From Apoda limacodes (Eukaryota > Arthropoda > Insecta > Lepidoptera > Limacodidae): a DNA stretch of 64,000 bases. This document shows positions 22,206 through 33,231 of the stretch, one piece after another. Under the pieces are notes generated by a model that worked only from the letters and a program-made list of their open reading frames with translations, was not told the origin of the DNA and did not search any database. The DNA lies in NCBI GenBank assembly GCA_946406115.1, contig OX291543.1:26624815-26688814 (forward strand), in the 5' to 3' direction. The translations under genes were made by a program, and so were the position numbers. Numbering within the stretch: position 1 is the stretch's first letter; each line of letters opens with the position of its first letter.

Positions 22206-23449
22206 TGCCCTTCTTGTACACAGGGCTCAATTTTAGGTCCTTTTCTATTTCTTATTTACATTAATGATCTCCCATATAATGTAAAAAACCATGACATTGT
22301 CTTATTTGCTGATGACACCTCTTTGCTTTTTAAAGTTAAGAGACGACAGACATGTTATAATGAATTAAATAATGCCCTTTCTAAAATTGTAAATTGGTTT
22401 AACGCTAATAATTTGTTACTTAATGAAAAAAAAACCAAATGTGTAAAATTTACATTACCAAATGTTAGTCAGAGACAGACATGTATTAATATTAATGGCG
22501 AGCAATTAGAACTTGTTAATTCAACAGTCTTTCTTGGCATAACGCTGGACTCCAAACTTCAATGGGGTCCTCATATTCATAACCTAGCCAAAAAACTTAG
22601 CTATGCTGTGTATGCGTTCAAGAAAATAAGACAATTGACCGATGTCGACACTGCAAAAATAGTATATTTTAGCTATTTCCATAGTTTAATGACATATGGT
22701 ATCCTATTGTGGGGTAGCGCTGCTGATGTAAATACAATATTTTTGTTACAAAAAAGGGCAATTCGTGCTATTTATAAATTAGGATCTAGGATATCTCTGA
22801 GGGATCGGTTTAGGGAAGTAAATATTTTAACTTTAGTGTCGCAGTACATATATGAAAATCTTTTATATGTACATAAAAATATCAATAGTTTCAGCAAGAA
22901 AAGTGACGTTCACAAAGTAAATACTAGAAGTAAAAGTAAGCTAATGGTGCATGATACACGTCTACACAAAATAAGTAACTCTTTTATGGGGCAATGTATA
23001 CACTTTTACAACAAAGTTCCCAATAAAATTCAAAATCTATCAATAAGTAAATTTAAATCTTTTATCAAGCAGGTACTTTGTGAAAAGGCATACTATAATA
23101 TTTCAGACTATGTAAATGATAAAAATCCTTGGGACTGATGATGCTCAATTACAGGATGCATAGGTAAACCAAATTAAAATGGAAATAACATAAAATTGTA
23201 CGACTAAAAATCTTTTATTTAAAACATTAATTGTATTTTAGTTTATTTGTATTATTGATAGTGTTTTTAAAAGAGTAACTATCGAGTTTCTTGCCGGATT
23301 CTTTTCGGTAAAAATCAACAACATTGTGAACCGGCGGGAAGGTGGGAGGGTTCAAAAAATAATATTTTATAACTTTGACGATTCAAAAGTGATTGTAAAA
23401 TCCTTATTTGAATAAACCATTTTGACTTTGACTTTGACTTTGACTTTGT
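22206..23449 (+). mobile_element. Jockey/CR1-type LINE, 5'-truncated, ORF2 C-terminal half
   Basis: An open frame from 22206 to the stop at 23138 encodes the second half of a reverse transcriptase, without an ATG. The order is QGSILGPFLFLIYINDLP (22221 on), the catalytic LFADDTSLLF (22302 on), NANNLLLNEKKTKC (thumb region), TVFLGITLDSKLQW, FSYFHSLMTYGILLWG, LQKRAIRAIYKLGSR and the C-terminal end NDKNPWD. The frame is broken upstream of 22206, where VPQGS has become CTQGS, so the copy is 5'-truncated. The catalytic FADD box is intact, unlike the relative at 9.9-11.26 kb. The 3'UTR (23139-23420) has gagtttcttgccggattctt at 23284. The element ends in a (TTTGAC)n tail. It is a dead copy because the first half of the domain, endonuclease and ORF1 are missing. 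Confidence 0.9.
23421..23449 (+). repeat. (TTTGAC)n tail of the LINE
   Basis: Nearly five perfect units of tttgac directly after aataaaccat. Short tandem tails are typical 3' ends of LINEs of this type that lack poly(A). Confidence 0.9.
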
Positions 23450-23454
23450 ATTCA

Positions 23455-25280
23455 AATAGTGTTTTTAAAAGCTTGTTTTTTTTAAAACTAGTTTGGTAGC
23501 GGAAGAGCTAGCCAAAAACTCGGTAGTTACTCTCTCCAAAGATTCAGTATTTATTCCAATATTTTTTAAAACCCTTTACTTGACTGGCGTCATTGTCAGT
23601 CCTTTTGCTTTAAATCTTTCAAGACAAGTTTAAAAATCATTTAATTAATATTATTTTTATGGAAAAGCTGAGCCACCTGATACACATATTTTTATGTTTA
23701 AAAGGAGAAACCAAACACTAGTATAAAATTAAATAAAGTTTATTACATTGAAGTTTACTATATTAATTTTGACCATCTTCTTTCTATCGGATTGATGTTT
23801 ATTAAGAGGGCGTATAAAGGTAAATCGCCTATAGTAGAATTTAATATTCAGAGAGTAAATCAAGTCGAAATAGATAAATAATAAAAAAAACATATATACT
23901 ACATTATAATTCCAAAGTCTGTGATTAGCAAAAACATAATGTATAAAATTTTCTCTGTAGAAAAAATCTCACAAAGTAACTTTTGGAGATTTTAGAGTTA
24001 TTTTAATAACGTACGTATTGCTTAGTACAAAATCCGCCCTGTTATTAGCAAATATTCAATGCAAGTAATATTATTCGAGTTTTTCGCCAAGCCAACAGTA
24101 ATACAGCACACCAAAATATGTTACCCATATTCCACCTGTGGTGAAAACACAAGTCAACCGATAAAAAGGCAAGCTAAGTGTTTTTCACCGAGTGGAATAA
24201 TATCATAGGATAGAAAAGTAAATTACATTTCTTCTTATAAAGTCCCTATATAAAATAGGCTAAAAAAAGTATAGTCAAACTAAATAAATCTATGAATAAT
24301 TTCTGTCCCCAAACTCCAGTAGTTTTACTAAAATCCTTAGTCATATCACTAAATGCATAAATTACAGTTGACTTAAAACTATATAAGTGAACTTTGACAA
24401 AAGAATTGATAAAAATTAGGGGCAACTTGATATTTAAAAATTCTACGTGGACATAGTATGTACAAAGTACAAAATATTATTATCAACATAATTAAAATTA
24501 TTGTCAAAAAAGTGAAGGTAATAGTAATAAAAATTAACCATATATATACTTTTAAGTGACTATGATGCTAAGTGGACTTAATTTTTAACAAGAATATCTC
24601 ACAAGCAAAACTCGTCTCTTTTAACATATTTTCCTTTTTCACCAAACTTAAACAAAAAGCAAGCTAACTGGTATGTTTAACTCAATCTCACGCTTACTTA
24701 CCGTGATATAACATAATTTGAGAGACTACCCACAATTCCTCCACAAACAAATCCGCAAGTAATCACAAACGAAAATAAATTATTAATTACGACACCTTCC
24801 TCGGTGAACAAAGTCTACCCTTCCTATAAATTAAGGGGCCAGATGTTAACAGACTTCAAACAAACCCCTAACATGATGTTAAGCCACCCACCGAGAGCTA
24901 TCCGGGACCACATTCACCACACCACATCCCTACAGGTGTAAAGCTCTAAACCCAAAATCTCTCCGAAATCCTTGCCTGCAGTTATCAATCTAAACAACCC
25001 AACAAGAAGATCAGATTTTGCTTTATCTTGGACGGTGTTTTTGTCTTTCTCAATTCGGGTTACATTTCCAAACATAAATATCGCACGAAGATATCATTTC
25101 AATTTCCGGAACGACGATTTAGATTCCATTGTTGCAAAGCCACTTGGATCTAGACGTTATTGAGATTAAGGGCAAAATTTAGTTGAGCAGTTTTGGTAGT
25201 TAGGTCATTTTAAAGGTAGGAGATAGGTGATATGATATCAAGGCGAGACAGAAAGGGACAGTAGAGCGCAGGCTCCTCGG
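23455..25280. other. AT-rich, no gene recognised
   Basis: About 1.8 kb of AT-rich DNA with dense stops. A less AT-rich patch at 24.78-25.16 kb contains a 63-codon frame without any recognisable domain. Confidence 0.4.
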
Positions 25281-25290
25281 CAGACGTCGC

Positions 25291-25305
25291 GGTTGCTATG
25301 GCAAC
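25291..25305. promoter_or_regulatory. Perfect X-box (RFX-type) palindrome
   Basis: ggttgctatggcaac contains GTTGCTATGGCAAC, a match to the X-box consensus bound by RFX transcription factors, which drive ciliary genes. It lies in a GC-richer stretch (cggcagacgtcgc upstream). The ATG inside it opens a 61-codon frame with no recognisable domain. No ciliary gene is visible nearby, so a regulatory role is only a suggestion. Confidence 0.3.
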
Positions 25306-25309
25306 ACAT

Positions 25310-26125
25310 CGATTCAACACTTCCTCCCTCGCAGCCTCCCTTACAGGTCATCCGAAGACTCCCGACCACAGGGATGAGGTTACATGTACACGATTTCCTG
25401 TTACTAATGTTTATTCAATATTTCAACTAAAAAGATCTAAGCTAGGTAATCTAGGTGACATAATAGGCGCAATGGTAGTATAGCCGAGTCGAAGGTCTTA
25501 GGTTAGAATACTGGTAAAAGACAACATAGAGTTACTGTTTTAGTAACGTTAAAATTGTCGCGAATCTGGATTATGCCCGATGAACGACGACATAATTAGA
25601 ACGGTATAGCATTGGAGAAAGATATTATAAAAACCGGTCAAGTGCGAGTCCTGTCGTACACGTAGCGGTAATTTATTGAAGATATCGAAAGAACTTGTAG
25701 ACCGTGTGGAAAGTCTTGTAACAATTATTTGAAAAAGGAAGGGCTTTTAAGGTGCACACAGGCTATACTATTTTTCTTTTTATAAATATAAATACTTAGA
25801 TCAAAATTTCAATATTTCTTAGTTAAATCGGAAGAAAAAAAATACTTTTCTAATGAAGCAACGGTACGATCTGATTTTTGGCACAGGGATAGCTGAAGGC
25901 ACAGAAAGGATATAGACTTATACGTTTTATCGTGGTCAAGAGTTCCAGGAATACATTTTTCACCAGAAAACTATTCCTAACGTCGTCGTAACTGTGCTTA
26001 CAATTAACTTGATTTATGGCACAAATAGCAATAGAGAGCGAGAAAACAAAGAATATTTATAATTTATCCCAATCGAGGGTTTCCACAGGATAGGTTTTTT
26101 AGCGGGTAAAACCGCAGGGATCATC
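25310..26125. other. No gene; repeat end near 25.63 kb
   Basis: aaaccggtcaagtgcgagtc at 25632 is the terminus of the 'gggttccgtacc' repeat family, but the rest of the copy is too diverged to delimit. Otherwise unrecognised. Confidence 0.35.
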
Positions 26126-26129
26126 TAGT

Positions 26130-26429
26130 ATTCTATTTCTGGAATGAGCTCCCTGCCAAGGTTTTCAGTATGGGGTTCTTTAAGAAAGAAGTTATTAGAT
26201 TTTTAAAAGGTTGGCAACGCGCGAGTGATGCCTCAGGTGTTGCTAACGTCTATTGGCTGCGGAGATCGCTTACGACTCCAAAAGCGACAACCCCAGCCGA
26301 GGCTTCTCCCGCGGGGAGCCCTTGAGTGTTGGACGCTATATGGGCTGAGACTCCTTCAGAGTCTCGCCCCAAAAGCCGGGTGGAGCAGTAATAGCTGCAT
26401 CAGCCAACTGCATACTCCGTTCAAAAAAA
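26130..26429 (+). mobile_element. Chimeric LINE tail
   Basis: The left half (26140-26260) codes for the end of a reverse-transcriptase ORF: ctggaatgagctccctgcca gives WNELPAKVF, followed by MGFFKKEVIRFLKG. This matches the LINE tail at 42.06 kb. From about 26285 the sequence changes to the tail of another element, gcgacaaccccagccgaggc through ctccttcagagtctcgcccc, ending in a short A-run at 26423. This second part matches 35655-35803. Each parent tail is found separately elsewhere in the window, so this copy joins two families. Confidence 0.65.
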
Positions 26430-27295
26430 ATGGCCCAGCAATGGCAACAGTACCACGTTGGACCGAACCTGCGACTTATATCCTTATCCATTTAGTTGTT
26501 TTTTTGCTTTGACAATTTTCCTAAATTTTTAGGGTCCCGTTTCCGTCCAGATGTAACAGATTTTTAACTCAGCTGTATTTAGATCACTTGTAATAAAATT
26601 AACGGGAAGGTATTTATTGAAAACCGCAATTCAGTTTTGCAATAAATTAAAAAAAAAACTCGTATACCACTGTGCAGGGTTTCGTTAGATAGGTATTCAA
26701 AAACTGGCCAAGTCGGACTCGCAACAAAAAACAAATGCAAACTACGAAGATAAAAGTAAGTTGCCGCCGATTTATTGATCACAATGGAGATCAGATTTCG
26801 TGTGGGCAGTAATCTTTGAAACAGCTCGATCGAAAGTTGACACACGATGCCTTTGCATTTTTACGAGGGTTATAAATTTCCCAGAAAAGACATTCAGGAC
26901 CACATAAAAGTTCAAATACCTTTTATTATCTGGCTGTTGTTATATATATGACAGCAGTCGTTAAGCATGCCAAGTCAGAGGCCTAATGGCTGGCTTAAAA
27001 ATTCTGTCAGTCAAGTAGCAACTAGTTAAACCACGTTCGCCAATACACTATAGGGCATCGTAGCGAGGCATGGCGTTAGCCTCCAATTCCAAAGAGATGC
27101 CGGTGACCCTTTAATGAGGTAGTGTAATTAAGGTGCTGAGGCAGATAATTAATTACGTTCACGGTACATTATGAAACAATGTCAATATTTATTTGCTAAA
27201 ACTTCAGTTACAGTATGTGTTTTAATTAGGAGCGCTTGTCAACGGTTTTTAAGATAACAGGTATGTTCACAAAATACTGGTTGTATAAGAAATGT
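26430..27295. other. No gene recognised
   Basis: Contains the dispersed repeat at 26955-27015 (reverse copy of 4090-4160) and a scrap ggccaagtcggactcgcaac at 26704 from the 'gggttccgtacc' family. The rest is unrecognised. Confidence 0.4.
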
Positions 27296-27299
27296 TAAA

Positions 27300-27585
27300 A
27301 AAATCGGCCAAGTGCGAGTCGGACTCGCGCACGAAGGGTTCCGTGCCATTATCTACAAAAACGAGCAAAAAAAATCACGTATGTTGTATGGGAGCCCCCT
27401 TAATTTTTTTTTCTGTTTTTAGTATTTGTTGTTATAGCGGCAACAGAAATACATCTTCTGTGAAAATTTCAACTGTCTTACTATAAGGGTTCATGAGATA
27501 CAGCCTGGTGACAGACGGACGGACGGACAGCGAAGCCTTAGTAATAGGGTTCCTAATTTTCTTTCAGGTACGGAACCCTAGAAAC
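27300..27585 (-). repeat. 'gggttccgtacc' repeat, reverse copy 1
   Basis: Runs from ggccaagtgcgagtcggact (27306) through tatagcggcaacagaaatac, gatacagcctggtgacagac, a short ggac tandem run, and ttagtaatagggttccta to acggaaccctagaa (27582). The three reverse copies (here, 36490 and 46710) keep the same blocks in order. Both ends carry a ggttcc/ggaacc block that may act as inverted ends. Non-coding; whether SINE or MITE is unknown. Confidence 0.65.
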
Positions 27586-27724
27586 TAAAGTTCACAGGGT
27601 TGTGGTCCCTGAAATTAAAAGTTTATATTCAATTTTAAAAAAATATGAAAAAAATAGTTTAATGCCTAATGTAGCTAAGGTTAGTCAACCTATTACAGAG
27701 AAGTAACGGCATGGGTCTATATAT

Positions 27725-27960
27725 CTATTTTTTTTACTACTAAAGTGGCAAACATCTAACGGTCCGCCTGATGGGTAAGTTGTTACCGCAGCCTATGGAC
27801 GGATAGCAACACCTGGGGCATCACTCTCGCGTTGCCAACCCCTTAAAAAACTAATAACTTCTTTCTTGAAGAACCCCATACTGTTGTCCTTAAAGAAAAA
27901 CTTGGCAGCAACGTGGGAGCTCATTCCACTAAATAAAATACTAGACGATGCAGTGTATCT
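27725..27960 (-). mobile_element. LINE 3' tail, 'ctgatggtaagcggtcacc' family
   Basis: actactaaagtggcaaacat, cggtccgcctgatgggtaag, cgcgttgccaacccctta, gaagaaccccatactgttgt and gggagctcattccact in order. On the minus strand the last blocks code for the same WNELP...YSMGFF end of reverse transcriptase as at 42.06 kb. Confidence 0.65.
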
Positions 27961-28023
27961 GGAGTGAGGTGGCTTTGTATATATCCCATATATCGTAAAT
28001 TACCGGCTCTAAAGTTTGTTCGT

Positions 28024-28266
28024 TTCAGTCGGAAGACGTCCACTGCTGGTCGTAGGCCTTCCCCATAGGTCTCCACAACAGCCGGTCCTCAGCCGCCCGC
28101 GGTCATCCGCTTACTGCAGCTCTGACCAGGTCGTCTGTCCACCTGCAGGAAAGAGGCCGTTCCACGCTGCGTCTTCTGATCCGGGTCGCCACTCGAGAAC
28201 ATTCTTCCTCATCGGTTATCAGTTCGACAAACAATGTGGCCAGCCCATTGCCACTTCAGCTCTAAA
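28024..28266 (-). pseudogene. RTE-type LINE, C-terminal end of ORF
   Basis: Minus-strand translation gives LKWQWAGHIVCRTDNR near 28265-28215, then, after frame changes, RWTDDL-type sequence (gtggacagacgacctggtca) and finally WRPMGKAYDQQWTSSD-type sequence before a TGA at 28026-28024. This order (KWQWAGHIARR, W-rich linker, RPxxRWTDDL, AYVQQW) is the C-terminal tail of RTE-clade ORF2. Stops and frameshifts make it dead. Only the last 80 or so codons are present. Confidence 0.75.
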
Positions 28267-28269
28267 GTG

Positions 28270-28695
28270 AAAAATAACAAAATAAAACCTGAAGGCAGTC
28301 CAATATATAAAATAAAAAGAGAGCATTATTATCATTTTTGAAATTTCATGGAAATGAAACATTTTTTATATACCTATATAATAATCGAATCTAACTGTAT
28401 AAAAAGCTGTTACCTGAAAACGGGAACTTTGATGTCTTACTTAACCATCGACCCAATTTCTATCTCAAAGACACGTCAGAGACCCGAGGCCCGACAAAGC
28501 GAGCCCCTGGACCTAATAGGGGCACTCGAGTAATGGCTGCCTTCTTATGCCCCTTTGGTCTGCCTTTGACGCACCGACAAGATGAAGGTAATTTAAAAAG
28601 GTAAGGTGCGCTCACGATAATGGCACATTTCGATTATACTCATATTAGCTCTAAGAACGCCTTACATCTTGAAATAAAAGTATTTGTTATATATA
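28270..28695. other. No gene recognised
   Basis: Mixed composition; no recognisable domain or RNA. Confidence 0.4.
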
Positions 28696-28699
28696 TATT

Positions 28700-28930
28700 A
28701 CAAGCTTTTGCCCGCGGTTCCACCCGCCCTAAGTTCGGTTATCGGTGTAGGATTTTAGCGGCAACTCCTCAATTTTAGAGAAAAAAAACGACTCACAATT
28801 GACGTTTTCAAGTAGCCTATGTCCTTCCCCGAGACTCAAAATATCTAAATGCCAAATTTCATAATATATTAATCGGTACAGCGTTTTAAGCAGGCAAGGC
28901 AGCAGACAGACAGACAGAGTTACTTTTGCA
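28700..28930 (-). repeat. 'gcgggcaaaagctagt' repeat, reverse copy
   Basis: acaagcttttgcccgcggtt at 28701, agtagcctatgtccttcccc near 28815 and cagacagacagacagagtta near 28905 appear in the order expected for the reverse of the repeat at 13.35-13.93 kb. Confidence 0.5.
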
Positions 28931-28934
28931 TTTT

Positions 28935-29870
28935 TAAATTTTAGTATGGAGTAATTATACATTTATTTATACCCAAAGCAATTGCTATGGTTATATATAC
29001 TGATCTTATTAATATACAACTACTAGGAACTAAGAAATCCTAGTACATCAATCATACAAATACACAAATCTTCATAGAATTAAGTAATACATTAATATAA
29101 TATAAATACGTAGGAATATAGCAATATCTGTGCTTAAAATCAGCTTTATACACCTATGTTCTATTGCTTGGACCTACGGGAAATAAAGCGGTATTACCCG
29201 CGCAAAAATCCATTCCCATGGGAACTATCAATCAGGATAACCTTGTGTCCTTCACTGTCTCTGCAATCTCGGTGTCAAATTTCAGTTCAATTGTAGGTAT
29301 GCTCCGTTGCGTTGTGAAGTAAACACAAACAAGGAAACAAAAAAAAACTCATTTCTACATTAATAAGCGAAAAACAATCATTTACAAATGTCTGGTCGTA
29401 TTTTTACTAAGGCTGAAATTCCAAAGGGCCTGCAATTATATTTTTAAGTTCATTCAGAATGTACTGGCTTCACCGCAAGCTTCAAAGGGTAGTCCAATCA
29501 CTTGCCAGTTTTTTATGTTATATAGTGCGGAGGAATAAGTACCTGTAGATGTTATAATTATGTTTTTTCGTAATTTTACATGGTTCATAGACTTTTTCGA
29601 CCTGTTTTGCACAACTATCAACTTTGTCTACGAGACTTTTACATCTCCTAGTCCTTACATTTTATAAGTTAGTCGAATATCCAATACAATCTTAACAAAT
29701 TTTTTTCCATTTATTTTCCAACACATTTACAATATAATAAAATTACAAAATTATTCTTCACCTTCCTACTGTCAATTCATTTTATTGAGGATTATATGAA
29801 GGGGCTTCAGTTGCTGCTGTCATATTTAATCAAAAAACTTAGGGCATTTTCCTATGTAATGCAATATTAT
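28935..29870. other. AT-rich, no gene recognised
   Basis: A faint copy of the same repeat lies at about 29170-29330 (cgcgcaaaaatccattccca, tgtcaaatttcagttcaatt). Otherwise nothing seen. Confidence 0.35.
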
Positions 29871-29875
29871 TTTAT

Positions 29876-30259
29876 TTATTGTACCCTAATTATTTTGATG
29901 AAAAGTGACTTAAGTGTATTTTTACGATTTTTAATATTTTTACTTTCTCTTATTTTATCCATAATATGTTTAGGTAACTTATTTAGTATATCGGAGAGCA
30001 TATATTTTTTTATTCGCTGTACGTATACATTATTATAGCTAGGTAATTTATGATGTGATATATTTATTACATTAAAATTTTCACAAACAAATTCTAGTGT
30101 TATTTTATCATGTATACTTAATAATTTGCAGTAGCCAAATAGATTATTATAATTATCCTTATACAAGTTTTTAATTTTTATGGGTACAATGGTTTTTAAT
30201 ATTAATAATTGAAGATTATACACTTCCAAATACAAAAGGAGGACACTTGACTTTAACAA
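29876..30259 (-). pseudogene. 127-codon frame, possible LINE RT C-terminus
   Basis: The longest uninterrupted frame in this part of the window. Its pattern (NLYKDNYNNLFGYCKLLSIHD, then a lysine-rich stretch, then ILNKLPKHIMDKI and a basic end NTLKSLFIKII) resembles the C-terminal domain of non-LTR reverse transcriptases, where the same spacing leads to a 'WN-LP--I' motif and an 'LKxxL' end. The W is missing and identity to the other LINEs here is low. Composition is extremely AT-rich (many N, K, I, Y). The alternative is a chance frame. The plus-strand hydrophobic frame opposite (29796-30038) is its shadow. Confidence 0.35.
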
Positions 30260-30733
30260 ATATTAGTACTTAAAAGCTGATACCAAATTTAATAAAATGG
30301 TTTTTAAACACCCGCAATGTTCTTGAGACAAAAAAAAACGTTCATTTCTAACTTTAGGGAAGATACCCTGAAAAAGTTTTTATTAAACTTATTTTACCAC
30401 TTTGTCGATGTGACAATTATGTATGCCCATGCCAAATTACAGCTATCTAGTACTGAAATTTTTGGGGCTGGTTCTTGGTTAGAAACAAGATTTCCTAATT
30501 GACCATGGAACATGTTGCGTAAACACTGAAGTAAATAAAAAAATAATAAAAAAGTGGACTAGTTCGAGTTGAGCTCAGATTGTGGGTGGTGCGTAACCCT
30601 CGGTGTGCTAGTCCGGCTAACACTTGGCCGGAATTCAAATTCTCCAAAAACCTAAGCAAAAAACTAAAATCATCATTTGTAACTTTTAATATCGGTAAAT
30701 ACATGCCAATTTAAATAATGTTATATTAAATAT

Positions 30734-30960
30734 CAAGAGTTGCTCAGCAAGCTATGGAAAGAGCTAACACCAAGCGGTGTTTTTTTATGCGAAATAAATT
30801 TGAAACCGAGGAAATACGCCGAAAAACTAACCGGCCTAGCTCAAACAGTTAACAAGCTGAAATGGCAATAGAGAGACCACATCGCTCGCGGCCACGAATT
30901 GGAAGACGCACCTGGTCTTTTGATGGAGCCGGAAGATGGCCAGAGGATCCCTGTATCGAA
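30734..30960 (+). pseudogene. RTE-type LINE scrap
   Basis: agagttgctcagcaagctatggaaagagct translates to RVAQQAMERA, then EEIRRKTNRP and, after a frame change, KLKWQ-like sequence (aagctgaaatggcaatagag). This is the RVAQRAMERAMLGVSLRD...NEEIRRRT...KLKWQWAGH region of RTE ORF2. Frameshifts and a deletion of the MLGVSLRD portion make it dead. Confidence 0.65.
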
Positions 30961-31009
30961 ACAACGCTACCCCATCGAGTTTGCTTGTTCGATTTGTCTG
31001 GACAATTAC

Positions 31010-31200
31010 TGTGGTCTTAAACGATGATTATCGGTTTTGATGGAAGCTTGTTTATAAAAAAAAAATTACGTACATCTTGTTTGTGTTTGCTTTTAGGTTT
31101 ACGTATATTGTTATGTATTAGTATGTTTTATTGATAGGTCTCTATTTTTAGGACTATGTAGGTATAATATAATAATTCAATTATGTTTCTGTATATATTG
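31010..31200. other. No gene recognised
   Basis: AT-rich; nothing seen. Confidence 0.4.
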
Positions 31201-31207
31201 CATACAA

Positions 31208-31930
31208 AATAATGTAAAATGTAATATTGATATTGACATACTTAGAAAAAATTATTGTATAAGGTACCTGATATAAATAAGGCCTTGGTTATTTTAAATT
31301 CAGTTATTAAACTTTTTTTTAGTCCTTTTAAACTTTATTACATTTTTAATATTATTATGATAGAACTGCAGGTTCCCAGAAGCAAAACATATTTTAAACT
31401 GGTAATTTTAAATTTCTTAATGAATTTAAAAATATTGAGACAGATGCAGGAAATATTGCCTTATGCTTGCAACAAAGCTAATGTTTTAGTAAATAACCTA
31501 ATAACTTAATTAAACTTCATTTAATCCAGTGATAAATTCTTACAATTATGTTTAGTTATTCAAAGTGAATGTGCCCTGCGCAGAAAAAGTTACATACAAA
31601 TATGTTTCTTAGACTGAAGAACATCTTATAATTGTTTCCCATATAGCTATATTTTTCTCATTAAATTTAGGGGGTAGGCCTTAGTACCTTAGGAAGATAT
31701 TTACCTAAACTAACATTTCTTCGGTTTTACTTTCGGTAAAAGTAAAAATATTATTTAAGAAGATTCAATTGTTGATACTGTGTTGATTTCAATAAAAATA
31801 AGAATAATTTAAAGCAATATATCTGACACTGTATATACCAAATAATGTAAAATGTAGCATTAATATAATGACATACTTAGATAAAATTATTAGATTAGGT
31901 AAATATTTACCTAAACTAACATTTCTTTAT
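31208..31930 (+). repeat. Pair of direct duplications
   Basis: aaataatgtaaaatgtaata at 31208 returns as aaataatgtaaaatgtagca at 31847, each followed by acatacttag. Separately, atatttacctaaactaacat at 31698 returns at 31903. The two repeats are interleaved, pointing to a rearranged duplication about 200-640 bp apart. Confidence 0.5.
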
Positions 31931-31964
31931 TGAAAATAGAGTAATAAGAAACAAAAAAAAAACG

Positions 31965-32255
31965 GGTTACACTTCGGGAGTACCGGCAGAAGTGAAAACA
32001 TACAACCTGGATATAACATTTTAACATGTGTAAGTGCACAACGATGCTAAAGAAGTTTTCACTTCAAAATTGATCTTTTTATTTTACCAATCATCCTCTT
32101 ATGGCGTGGCATTATGGTTTCCGTCTTGCGAATTATTATGGCGTGGCATTATGGCTTCCGTCTTACGAATTTGCGATCAGCCTGACGCGAGTTTATCATT
32201 TTTTACCCATTCCAAAAATAGTGCGCAACGCCGCTAAAGAAGTTTTCACTTTAAA
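31965..32255 (+). repeat. 'acaacctggatataac / cgccgctaaagaagtttt' repeat, copy 2
   Basis: Matches 4556-4850 block by block. This copy also has an internal tandem duplication of about 35 bp: tatggcgtggcattatggtt at 32100 and tatggcgtggcattatggct at 32137. The cgctaaagaagttttcactt block occurs at about 32047 and 32232. It runs directly into the fold-back arm at 32256. Confidence 0.6.
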
Positions 32256-32395
32256 ACACAACCAGCTTCAAAAAGATGCACTGACTGAAAAGGTAAAAAT
32301 AATTAATACTTATTGCTAAAAATCTGATCTGAATTACAGTTTGAAGTTGGTTTCTATGTACCTAACAGTTTATAACACACTTGACTTGCATGACA
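32256..32395 (+). repeat. Single arm and loop of the 62 kb fold-back
   Basis: acacaaccagcttcaaaaag, aaaatctgatctgaattacagtttgaagttgg and gtttataacacacttgactt match one arm plus the loop of the palindrome at 62056-62316. The second arm is absent here. Confidence 0.7.
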
Positions 32396-33161
32396 AAGTA
32401 GTAAAGCCAGATTTTTTTTATTTATTGATGTGAAAAATTTTGTTACAAAACTTTAATTTATGAATAGATAATAATAATAATTGGGTCAATCAACTTTTAT
32501 TTGTCCTGTAAGTACTATGTTTTGTCCCTGACCAATAATCGCAGATCTAAAGAAAATTAAGTGGTTTGTTCGCATATATCGCATTTATCTTATTATTAAG
32601 CTAACATACAAGTAAACTATTTTAAATAAATCACTATTAAACTGGAATTTTAATGGTTGTCCTGGTGCCAAACATCTGATGTAGTGTTTTTTTGTTTGTC
32701 CCCCAGTAGCTTATAGTACAATGAATCATTACTTTATACAAAAAAATACTATTTGGCAATTAATTACGCTTGTACATAATTATTCGTTACAATGTCTACA
32801 ATTATGCTAGCATATAGATTTTTGTTTGCTTCATAATTTTAACAAGTTTTTTGCATGTTCATTTTGGTCCCTATTATATTTTTTTATCCTGACTTCCACC
32901 GGACAACGGTAAAAAAGTTCTGAAACCAAAACATAGATGGCGTTATCAGTGCGTTGAGATCAAGTCGATCGATTTGGTGAAAACACTCATCTAGCTGCCA
33001 TTTTGATTTCATCATTGCCGCGGCGTCAGTCGGCCGAGTGCGTTTTAAGAAAGTCCGTGGCTTTTTTGTGTATCTACCGGACAACCAGCACAAAAATGTT
33101 AGTATTTGATATATCGTAGTAAATTAAAGTGAAATATATTCTATTTAATCTATATTTTTAC

Positions 33162-33211
33162 TGCGCGTAAGACCTAATTCAAAATATCATTTGAATTAGG
33201 TCTTACGCGCA
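33162..33211. repeat. Perfect 22 bp hairpin inside the transposon
   Basis: Bases 33162-33183 and 33190-33211 are perfectly complementary over 22 pairs around a 6-base loop; the arm core is taagacctaattcaaa. It sits directly upstream of the densest GGACAAC cluster (33232-33288). Confidence 0.9.
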
Positions 33212-33231
33212 AAGACTGTTGAATGTCACTC

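Noticed and set aside
29796..30038. Hydrophobic 80-codon plus-strand frame (membrane-like)
   Set aside because: It is antisense to a longer lysine/asparagine-rich frame; poly-T/A composition explains the hydrophobicity.
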